In this document: piece by piece, positions 55,996 through 64,000 of the stretch
How positions within the stretch are numbered: position 1 is the stretch's first letter
Layout of the letters: each line of letters starts with the position of its first letter
Source of the DNA: Nostoc cf. commune SO-36
GTDB lineage: Bacteria; Cyanobacteriota; Cyanobacteriia; Cyanobacteriales; Nostocaceae
Reading direction: 5' to 3'
Length of the DNA: 64,000 nucleotides
Assembly (NCBI RefSeq): GCF_023734775.1
Contig: NZ_AP025732.1
Coordinates: 4,896,501-4,960,500 of the forward strand
Translations under genes and position numbers: made by a program
The notes under the pieces: generated by a model
The model's input: the letters and a program-made list of their open reading frames with translations, nothing else
The model's database searches: none
Told to the model about the DNA's origin: nothing

Positions 55996-57681
55996 CTAAT
56001 TAGCTTTGCCATTACTGCCATTACTCTGGAAATTTAACAATTGCTCATCATTGACCCAAATTGCTTGTTGAGGCACAGAGATGGAAATTCCGGCTTGGTC
56101 TAGGGCAACTTTCAGACGACGGCGAAACTCTCGTGCTACATCCCATTGTTTCAGGGGCTGTGTTTTAATCCATACACGAATAATCAAACCGCGATCGCCA
56201 AATTGATCTATTCCCAAAACTTGCGGTACTTCCAAAATTTGACGCTCCCATTGCGGATCTTTATCCATCTCAAAGCCAATACTTTCAATCAACGTCAAAG
56301 CCTTTTCAATATCAGCTTGGTAGGCAATGGGAATCGTTAAATCGGCTCGTGACCAACGGCTAGAAAGATTGGCAACAACTTTAATTTCACTATTAGGAAT
56401 CGTGATCAAGCGTCCTTCCGAATCCCGCAGTTGGGTCATCCGCAGATTCAGATTTTCTACTAAGCCTCCCACGTCTCCCACAGTAATCACATCGCCTAAA
56501 GCATACTGGTCTTCTAGAATGATCAAGAAACCATTAATCGCATCTTTAATTAAGTTTTGCGAGGCCAGAGACACTGCAACGCCAACTAAACTCGCACCCG
56601 CTAGCAAGGGAACGATATCTATCCCCAATGACACTAGCGCTAGCAAAAAGCCTACTCCTATGCAGATACCAGTAGCGATGCTTTTAGTCACACCAGAAAA
56701 TGTAGAAACTCGCAGTCTTAGACGTTCAGAACTTTCTGGAGTCAATAAAGCACCACTGCTAATCAAAGTGGTGGTAAAGCGGTCAATGAGGGCGTAGATG
56801 AGACGGATGGCTACGTAAGTTACTAGGAACACAACACCTAATCGCAAAGGAAATTGGGCAGCTGTGAGAATAATTACCTGAAATGGTCGTGTGTAAGGAA
56901 ATAGACCCAAGATAAAGAAACTTCCACCTCCCCAAATTCCGGCTTGAGTTAGCTGAAACAATCGTCTTTTGACTTCTTGGATATTTCGATGTTGCTGTTG
57001 ATTCAGTTGGCTTGTAATTGGTTGAGCTGCTGTTGGTGAAATTGGTGAGTTTAATGGCCCTGTGGGGGATTGGGAGGCAAGGGAGTATAATGCATGGTTT
57101 TTGGAACGCCTTTGCCAGCCATATACCCCCCAACTCATCACAATCATTGCTAGTCCGATGCCAGCAGCAATTTTACCTTGGTCGATTAAAAACTGAGTTT
57201 GTCTTTCTTGCTTTGCTTCTTGCAAGTCTTCTTGCAACGATTCGGCGATTTGATTTGCTGATGTGAACATATCTACTTCTCGCAATCCAGCATCATCAGA
57301 AGTAATGGTCATCAGGTATTGACCGTTGATATAAATTACTGGTAAGTCGTTTACTTTGCGAACTTCTACCTTGACTGCTGTTTTTGCTGGTAATTGAAAG
57401 TAATTTTGGGCAATTTTCTCCAACTTCTTTTGGATATCTTCTGAACGCTCAGGGAAGTTGCTTCTTGATGCCGCTATCTGAAATAACTGACGACCATCTA
57501 AATAAATCCAGCCTGTAACAAGTCGATTATTTGCATCATTATTCACACTGCTGGGAGATGGTAGCAGCTGCGGTAACAAAGGAATTTGGGCTGTGGCTTT
57601 TGGCACAGATACAACAGTTATGGCCATTGAACTAGCGATGCCTACGGCGGGCAAAGCCAACGCCAAAAATTTAAAGCGCAC
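55996..57681 (-). CDS. MscS-family mechanosensitive channel with periplasmic N-terminal domain
   Basis: A 561-residue small-conductance mechanosensitive channel relative that would release solutes on hypo-osmotic shock. It has a signal peptide (FKFLALALPAVGIASSMAIT), a periplasmic domain of about 150 residues (WIYLDGRQLFQIAASRSNFP), several TM helices from about 165, and the MscS core GISLVGVAVSLASQNLIKDA-type pore helix (here GASLVGVAVSLASQNLIKDA), followed by GFLIILEDQYALGDVITVGD. The beta domain ends FRRRLKVALDQAGISISVPQ. GTG at 57681 is preferred: AAGGAGGTG lies just before it, whereas the ATG at 57717 has none. Confidence 0.9.
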   Translation of the reverse strand: MRFKFLALALPAVGIASSMAITVVSVPKATAQIPLLPQLLPSPSSVNNDANNRLVTGWIYLDGRQLFQIAASRSNFPERSEDIQKKLEKIAQNYFQLPAKTAVKVEVRKVNDLPVIYINGQYLMTITSDDAGLREVDMFTSANQIAESLQEDLQEAKQERQTQFLIDQGKIAAGIGLAMIVMSWGVYGWQRRSKNHALYSLASQSPTGPLNSPISPTAAQPITSQLNQQQHRNIQEVKRRLFQLTQAGIWGGGSFFILGLFPYTRPFQVIILTAAQFPLRLGVVFLVTYVAIRLIYALIDRFTTTLISSGALLTPESSERLRLRVSTFSGVTKSIATGICIGVGFLLALVSLGIDIVPLLAGASLVGVAVSLASQNLIKDAINGFLIILEDQYALGDVITVGDVGGLVENLNLRMTQLRDSEGRLITIPNSEIKVVANLSSRWSRADLTIPIAYQADIEKALTLIESIGFEMDKDPQWERQILEVPQVLGIDQFGDRGLIIRVWIKTQPLKQWDVAREFRRRLKVALDQAGISISVPQQAIWVNDEQLLNFQSNGSNGKAN

Positions 57682-59348
<1,667 letters not shown>

Positions 59349-59372
59349 TACATTGATTAGTTGATTTTTTGA

Positions 59373-59403
59373 GGGATAGGCTTTTGGGCTTATCCCTTTT
59401 TTA
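59373..59403 (+). terminator. Terminator of ahcY
   Basis: GGGATAGGC (59373-59381) pairs with GCTTATCCC (59388-59396) with one G-T pair, followed by TTTTTTA. It lies 25 bases after the stop. Confidence 0.85.
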
Positions 59404-59510
59404 TGTTCCCACATTCCCTGAAAGTATTCCCGTAAAGTAGACACAAAGTGCAATAGCTTACTTAAGGATTAGGTAATATTAGAACTTAGATTATTATTTT
59501 TCATAAGACT

Positions 59511-59900
59511 GTGAAAGTAGCCTTAGAAAAAGATGGCTGGAAAATTACACACGATCCCTTGTTCTTTCAACTCACTGAACAAATTAGAATTAAAATAGAC
59601 ATGGGAGCGCAAAAGTTAATTTCAGCTGAGAAAGATGAGCAAAAAATAGCAGTGGAGGTAAAAAGTTTTATTGGGATATCAGCAATCTCAGAATTTCATA
59701 CAGCTGTCGGTCAATTTTTGAACTACAGAGTAGCCTTGGAGCAAAAAGACTCTGAGCGAGTATTATACTTGGCAATAGCTAAAGATATCTACCAAGAATT
59801 TTTTCTGGATGCTTTTATTCAAAGTGTATTAGAACGATATGAAATCAAGTTATTAGTTTTTCATGTCCAAAAACAGGAGGTAGTATTATGGAAAACTTAA
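59511..59900 (+). CDS. xisH: XisH family protein
   Basis: A 129-residue XisH-type protein, named for a factor needed for excision of the fdxN element in heterocysts. The fold is restriction-endonuclease-like (KISAEKDEQKIAVEVKSFIG-like core: LISAEKDEQKIAVEVKSFIG). The start is GTG 59511, but the in-frame codons before it read IFHKTV, the usual XisH N-terminus (DIFHxxVKxALxKDGW), and then hit a TAG at 59487-59489. The normal start is therefore eroded, and the N-terminus is about 10 residues short. It is translationally coupled to xisI by a 13-base overlap. Confidence 0.85.
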   Translation: MKVALEKDGWKITHDPLFFQLTEQIRIKIDMGAQKLISAEKDEQKIAVEVKSFIGISAISEFHTAVGQFLNYRVALEQKDSERVLYLAIAKDIYQEFFLDAFIQSVLERYEIKLLVFHVQKQEVVLWKT

Positions 59901-60220
59901 ATTATCAGGAATTAGTGAAAAAAATCATCTATAAATATGTAAATGAACAACCAAAAGAAGATTTAGAAAATACTGAAATTGTTTTTGATACAGAACGCGA
60001 TCGCTATTTATTATTATATGTGGGATGGAATGATGAAGAACGAGTGTATGGATGCCCAATTCATCTTAGTATTAAAGATGAAAAAATTTGGATTCAGCGC
60101 GATTTTACTGAAGAAGGAATAGCTAATCAATTAGTAGAATTAGGTGTGCCGACAACAGATATTGTTTTAGGTTTTAGATCACCTTATGTCCGGCAGTTTA
60201 CTGGTTTTGCATCTGTTTAG
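59888..60220 (+). CDS. xisI: XisI family protein
   Basis: A 110-residue XisI-type protein, the usual partner of XisH. Landmarks are YQELVKKIIYKYV, VFDTERDRYLLLYVGWNDEE, RVYGCPIHLSIKDEKIWIQR and TEEGIANQLVELGVPTTDIV, then LGFRSPYVRQFTGFA. XisH-XisI pairs are very common in Nostoc genomes far from fdxN elements and may act as a toxin-antitoxin-like or DNA-processing pair (inference). An AGGAGG-like ribosome site lies in the xisH coding end (CAGGAGGTAGTATT). Confidence 0.9.
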   Translation: MENLNYQELVKKIIYKYVNEQPKEDLENTEIVFDTERDRYLLLYVGWNDEERVYGCPIHLSIKDEKIWIQRDFTEEGIANQLVELGVPTTDIVLGFRSPYVRQFTGFASV

Positions 60221-60245
60221 ATTAATTAATTTAACAAAAAACTTC

Positions 60246-60608
60246 ATGTCTGATTTTAACGATTACATACGTATAACTTTAGAAAGAACAAACTTACCTG
60301 ATGGGTTAATTGGTGATTTTGGACAGTTGATAGCTTGTGGAGAATCTTATGAGTATATTTTACAATCATTTAACAGAACATACTATCCTGTTTCAGAGGA
60401 AGACTTTGCTGTGGTGAAACGATTAGCCTGGCATTTTAACTATCCTCTATTTGAGCTTTTTGAGGCAGTAGGAATTGATTGTGATACTGCTTATAAGATT
60501 TGTGAGCTAAAATGTCAGGGCGGCAGTTTAAAGCTACTATGGCAATACTTTGATAAAACAGTTTTTACAGAAGATGCTATAAAAATATTAAATTATATGT
60601 TTAAGTAA
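60246..60608 (+). CDS. Hypothetical protein next to xisHI
   Basis: A 120-residue helical protein of unknown function: DFNDYIRITLERTNLPDGLI, YEYILQSFNRTYYPVSEEDF, KRLAWHFNYPLFELFEAVGI, LKLLWQYFDKTVFTEDAIKI. ATG 60246 is chosen, because the longer frame from 60186 would overlap xisI. It starts 25 bases after xisI on the same strand and may share its transcript. A+T-rich, like the following two genes. Confidence 0.55.
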   Translation: MSDFNDYIRITLERTNLPDGLIGDFGQLIACGESYEYILQSFNRTYYPVSEEDFAVVKRLAWHFNYPLFELFEAVGIDCDTAYKICELKCQGGSLKLLWQYFDKTVFTEDAIKILNYMFK

Positions 60609-60660
60609 TTGGTAACAAAAATAGTATAATTTATACAATCAGAAATGAGTTAGTCTATCT

Positions 60661-60990
60661 ATGTTTCAGTGTCAAATAGAACTTTTAATTAATGTTCTGC
60701 CTGAAAACTCAGAGGCAGATTATATAACCGTAGCCAAATATGATTTTGAACCTCCAGATTTACAAGTAGGTAAAGAAGTATGGGTTCATTGGGAAGTTTG
60801 GGATAAACTTTATTCCCTTAAATGCAAGGTTACAGGACGTAAGAATGTAATATGCTCGAAAGGAACTCATCCAGATTATAAAGACAAATATGTTTTTTTA
60901 CTTAGAATATTTATTGAAACAGAAGATAGGGAAGATAAATTACAAGAAATTAAAGAAAACTTAAAAAAACACAACCCACATTTAAAATAA
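60661..60990 (+). CDS. Hypothetical protein
   Basis: A 109-residue soluble protein with a beta-rich core (KEVWVHWEVWDKLYSLKCKV, then YKDKYVFLLRIFIETEDRED) and a helical Lys/Glu tail. It recalls small barrel proteins but matches no family I can name. It starts 52 bases after the previous gene; ATG 60661. Confidence 0.5.
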   Translation: MFQCQIELLINVLPENSEADYITVAKYDFEPPDLQVGKEVWVHWEVWDKLYSLKCKVTGRKNVICSKGTHPDYKDKYVFLLRIFIETEDREDKLQEIKENLKKHNPHLK

Positions 60991-61025
60991 TGCAATCGTA
61001 ATATTATCTCCATATCCAAAATAAA

Positions 61026-61307
61026 TTATAAGCTGTCTAATTTATCTAGAAATTTTTTACTAGATATTATTTGGTTGTGTTTACTGGATATGAGCTTTTC
61101 AATATTTTCTGACTGATTGATATAATTTATTTGATTTTCTAGTTGCATCATTGCGTGTTTATATTGATAAGAATTAATAACTGATGTTTTTAGTAAATTT
61201 TCAATAAAATTTTCTATGTGTTTTCTTAATTCGAGGTTATCTTGTTTAATGAATTCTCTAAGACAAATTTGGTAGAGTTCTAAAATATCATTTTGGTGAC
61301 TTGTCAT
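61026..61307 (-). CDS. Small helical hypothetical protein
   Basis: A 93-residue protein, almost wholly helical and rich in Asn, Gln, Lys and Ile (YQICLREFIKQDNLELRKHI, YQYKHAMMQLENQINYINQS). No family recognised. It lies convergent to the previous gene and just before the IS. It is very A+T-rich, and its coding status is moderately supported by its length in such DNA and an ordinary ATG. Confidence 0.45.
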   Translation of the reverse strand: MTSHQNDILELYQICLREFIKQDNLELRKHIENFIENLLKTSVINSYQYKHAMMQLENQINYINQSENIEKLISSKHNQIISSKKFLDKLDSL

Positions 61308-61443
61308 TTTATTAATCCTAATGCATTGAAGTTACTTTCAAGTATCTAATTGATATGATATCGTACTAAGATTCTACTTTAGATGTCAAGAGTATCGCCA
61401 AGCGATTATAAATCATCAGGCTTTTTTGCGTCTTTGCGCGAGT

Positions 61444-62705
61444 TCAAAAATATTGATAAGAGAACTCCACAAAAAAAATGATCCAATAGCTATGTGGGTT
61501 AGCAAAAATTTCTACAAACCATTTTCTGAGATTGGGGAGGCGGTGAATCTGTGTTTCAATTTCTGCCATAGCGGAGGTAGTAAGTTTAACTCCTGTAGAA
61601 TAAACTGTTTCTACCAATGTGACCACCGGATTTTTACCCTTAAATGTGAGAGTTTGGGCGAAATTCAGTACAGTCTCAACAGTGTCAAGTAAACTACCAT
61701 TCCAATGCTGTTCTAACCAGCCAAAACAACGTTCTATCGGGTTATATTTGCTATGATAAGGCGGATAATAAGTAAGTTGTAACGTCAGTTGAGATGATGT
61801 ACCAAAATCTACAATCCGCTTCATAAATTGAGTGCGGCGAGAATTATTTTCAGGTCCATTATCCTGATTAATCACCAGTTTTTGAATATGAGCAAATCTG
61901 TGTTTGACAGTTTGCCACCAGCTTTCAAGCAAATCAACAATACAATCAGCGGTTAATTTGGAAGAAACAAAGAATAAAAATAACTCGTTGTATTCAGGTA
62001 TAAAAATGCCGTAGGGAATCAGAGTTATCTCCGTCGGGAAGTCGTGGTCTACTGAGATGGTTGGCATTCGATTTTTACCCCCACGGTCAAATTCTCCAAT
62101 CTTAACTGCTACCTTAGCATCAATGGAAATTCGCAGAGTATGAGGGTCATTGTCAGCTTCACTATTAATTTGTTCAACTTGTTCAAAAATCGCTTCTGTT
62201 TCGGGAATTTTCTTGATAGGCTTGGTTTTCAGAACTCTTTTTAAGGTATAGCCTAAATCATTCAATTTTCGTCGAATTGTTTCTGATGAAGGTAGTTCTT
62301 CCTCTGTGTAACCAAATTGTTCAATTAGTTGACGACGGACTTCGCTTGCCGTCATGCGTGTATACAAACGTATACTTTTAAAACTGGGGTCAGTTTGACT
62401 TTGTGGGTCTACTAACGATTTTATATCCCTCAACAAGTTTGATAATTTTGCTTCAGCCCGCTTGCGTCCACTACGCCTGAAACCATCAATAAAGGCTGAC
62501 CACTCTCTAACTCCTGCATCCCTTTACGGATAGTGCGCCTATTCCATCCCAACTCCCTTTCCGCCACAGTTTGTCCACCTATTCCCAAACCTTTGACTAC
62601 TTCTGCCATGAATTGTCTTCGGTCACTTCCCTTGAGTTTTTTCGCTGTTTTGATGTACAGAGATTTTAGGTGCGCGGTGAGTTGAATGATAGATTTTGGA
62701 TACAT
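61444..62705 (-). pseudogene. ISAzo13-like transposase, one-base frameshift
   Basis: The N-terminal frame (62705 to 62430) reads MYPKSIIQLTAHLKSLYIKT and has an HTH (LGIGGQTVAERELGWNRRTI). It leaves frame near 62494 after QELESGQ. The next frame continues AFIDGFRRSGRKRAEAKLSN and LLRDIKSLVDPQSQTDP. The DDE catalytic core is present: Asp in LRISIDAKVAVKIGEF, Asp in VINQDNGPEN, Glu in YHSKYNPIERCFGWLEQHW. One extra base restores an approximately 420-residue enzyme. The frame runs through the left terminal repeat (FFVEFS) and stops only in flanking DNA at 61444-61446. Confidence 0.85.
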
Positions 62706-62773
62706 GAGCTAGACTGCACACTGAATTTATCTTTCTCTTATCATAGGATCAATTATTCTGTGGAGTTCTCTAA
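61457..62773. mobile_element. ISAzo13-like insertion sequence, 26-bp ends, TAA target duplication
   Basis: The element is 61460-62770 (1311 bp), flanked by TAA at 61457-61459 and 62771-62773. From the adjoining A, both ends read AGAGAACTCCACA-N7-TGATCC in inverted orientation. It carries one transposase gene on the minus strand, broken by one frameshift. A 139-bp derivative with related ends and a TTA duplication lies in the acetyltransferase gene at 24450-24588. Confidence 0.88.
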
Positions 62774-63013
62774 CTTCATAATAATGCTCAATATAACCGG
62801 GCGAATAGATTTAGGGTATAGATGACACTGCTATTACTTTACTAATTGCTCAAAATCTGGAATAGAATAGCCTTTCCATTTTAAAAGTGCATAAGAATAT
62901 GCTTTTTTTAGCATTAAATAATCAGCACTTACTCGGAGCGATGCCTGCGGCGGGCTACGCCTACGCAAACTACACCCTGTAGGGACAATTCATGAATTGC
63001 CCCTACCTAAAAA
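62774..63013. other. Gap between IS and dehydrogenase gene
   Basis: No gene. It holds the palindromic debris GGAGCGATGCCTGCGGCGGG typical of the genus, and CCCTGTAGGGACAATTCATGAATTGCCCCTAC with a GTAGGG/CCCTAC-type pairing. Confidence 0.4.
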
Positions 63014-64000
63014 TTAGGGTTTCGGGTATTGTTTGCGTAAGTCCTGTTCGCTTTTCGCTTTCCGGCTGAAGACTCGATAGTATAGCGACGTACTAATTTC
63101 CTTTAAGGGAAACAGCAGATAGATGAGAGGATTTATTGCCACAATAATATTTCGGAAGTCGCGCCGCGCCAAAAATAAGATAGCACGAGCAACTTGCTGT
63201 GCAGACATCACACCATAGGGATTCAGTTGACTCTTAAACGGGCCAAGAATTAACTTGCGAATTACACAATCCCCGTCCAAACGCTTCAGGGTAACAATAT
63301 CTCCTAACGCTCTTTTGCTGAGTTCATAAAGCGGACTCAACGCTGGAGAAACCTCAGCCTCAGAAGTATTTACCCAAATTTCCTTGGTTGCTTTTGCTTG
63401 TGGCCCTGTTACAGTTGTCAAAAATATATCCATCAACCGCAATGCTGAAAAGGTATTCACTTCATAAGAGGAGTTGATAGCCTCCGATGTGCGGCTGGCG
63501 TAGACATTGATTCCGTGGTTGATAATTAAAATATCTACTTTCTCTAAACTATTTCTCAGTTCGGCTTCATTACCCAACTGCCAAGGAACCACCTTCACCC
63601 CAACTTGCTCTACTAATTTTTCTGGATTAGTGGTTAATGCCACGACTTTAGCATTATTCTTTACAAGTTCAGCCGCTAATGCTTGTCCCAAAGTTCCTGA
63701 TGCTCCTGTTAAAGCGATGGTTTTACCTTTAAGAGACAGTCCTGTACCAAGAATTTTATCCACTAGGGGAAAGACACCACTGTAGTAAGCGTTGACATCA
63801 TCAAAATGATGTCGCCAATGGTAAGACCGATTCACCCACCAAAGGGATGGTATTGTCTCTAAAGGGCCGGGTCGGTGGTTGTAGTCTGTATCAATTTTTC
63901 CCTGGAAATATCGCACAGACGCACCATACAAGAAAGTGCAACCATAAGCTGCTCCCAGCCATAACCCCATTTGCTGGACAATTAAAGCAATGACTACCAA
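63014..64000 (-). CDS. Bifunctional sterol desaturase-like / short-chain dehydrogenase, 5' end cut
   Basis: 328 residues of a longer protein whose start lies beyond 64000. The first 90 visible residues are the end of a fatty-acid-hydroxylase/sterol-desaturase-like membrane domain with a His motif (SYHWRHHFDD, plus the earlier YNHRPGP). A classical SDR Rossmann domain follows: KTIALTGASGTLGQALAAEL (TGxxxxxG), ILIINHGINVYASR (the NAG-like motif) and SPLYELSKRALGDI (catalytic YxxxK). The C-terminus PFKSQLNPYGVMSAQQVARA and a final hydrophobic stretch (LIYLLFPLKEIST) suggest membrane association. This fusion is known in cyanobacteria; its substrate is unknown. Confidence 0.85.
   Translation of the reverse strand: MVVIALIVQQMGLWLGAAYGCTFLYGASVRYFQGKIDTDYNHRPGPLETIPSLWWVNRSYHWRHHFDDVNAYYSGVFPLVDKILGTGLSLKGKTIALTGASGTLGQALAAELVKNNAKVVALTTNPEKLVEQVGVKVVPWQLGNEAELRNSLEKVDILIINHGINVYASRTSEAINSSYEVNTFSALRLMDIFLTTVTGPQAKATKEIWVNTSEAEVSPALSPLYELSKRALGDIVTLKRLDGDCVIRKLILGPFKSQLNPYGVMSAQQVARAILFLARRDFRNIIVAINPLIYLLFPLKEISTSLYYRVFSRKAKSEQDLRKQYPKP

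Noticed and set aside
59511..60220. Edge of an fdxN excision element
   Set aside because: XisH/XisI homologues are scattered widely in Nostoc; no xisF recombinase, nif genes or element ends are seen.
62430..62705. Programmed frameshift in the transposase
   Set aside because: The shift site lacks a slippery heptamer, and ISAzo13-type transposases are normally single frames; a plain indel is simpler.

Overview
The window is chromosomal DNA of a filamentous, probably heterocyst-forming cyanobacterium of the Nostoc/Anabaena group. Evidence: very frequent HIP1 octamers (GCGATCGC), genes for PsaC, a high-light-inducible protein, group 1 sigma factor SigA, XisH/XisI proteins, short tandem heptamer repeats, and A+T-rich intergenic DNA full of hairpins and small inverted-repeat elements. 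No rRNA, tRNA or CRISPR array was recognised.

Layout. 0-20 kb: an ABC exporter, an EgtD-like methyltransferase, two tandem paralogues with a glycine-rich membrane-like segment and amphipathic repeats, a HicAB toxin-antitoxin pair, a pentapeptide/TPR secreted protein, TenA, a 21-bp minisatellite, two Uma2 nucleases, two nearly abutting divergent methyltransferases, and a four-gene minus-strand tripartite efflux operon (HlyD-type adaptor, MacB-type permease, ATPase, TolC). 20-40 kb is mainly housekeeping: TPR protein, receiver-only response regulator, type IIA topoisomerase A subunit, HLIP, SigA behind a 1.5-kb gene-free leader, fasciclin lipoprotein, gyrB, miaA, GlcD, psaC and glmS. 40-53 kb is a defence island: a decayed AIPR gene converges on a minus-strand cluster of SNF2-DUF3883 helicase, Phd/PIN toxin-antitoxin, DUF1156 DNA methylase and HEPN-DUF499 ATPase, with a lone XRE gene facing the other way. 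53-64 kb holds an orphan modA, a DUF6918 gene, an MscS channel, adenosylhomocysteinase, XisH/XisI, three small unknown genes, an ISAzo13-like insertion sequence, and the 3' part of a desaturase/short-chain dehydrogenase fusion.

The most notable structures are mobile and repeated DNA. Two elements (4412-4533 and 17061-17448) share CAATAC...GTATTG ends and are each flanked by a 10-bp target duplication; one carries eight 21-bp tandem repeats. A 139-bp element inside an acetyltransferase gene has ends matching the ISAzo13-like IS at 61460-62770 and, like it, is flanked by a 3-bp duplication (TTA and TAA); removing it restores the reading frame exactly. A 190-bp element splits the AIPR gene, and its removal with one 6-bp repeat also restores the frame.

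Many otherwise conserved genes are broken by single-base indels (gyrB, the HlyD adaptor, fasciclin, one Uma2, the helicase twice, the transposase) or by in-frame TAA codons (AIPR three times, GNAT, DUF6918). Because gyrB should be essential, some of these may be sequence errors. The methylase, by contrast, lacks a whole internal block and looks truly defective. Positions and expected repairs are given so each can be checked.
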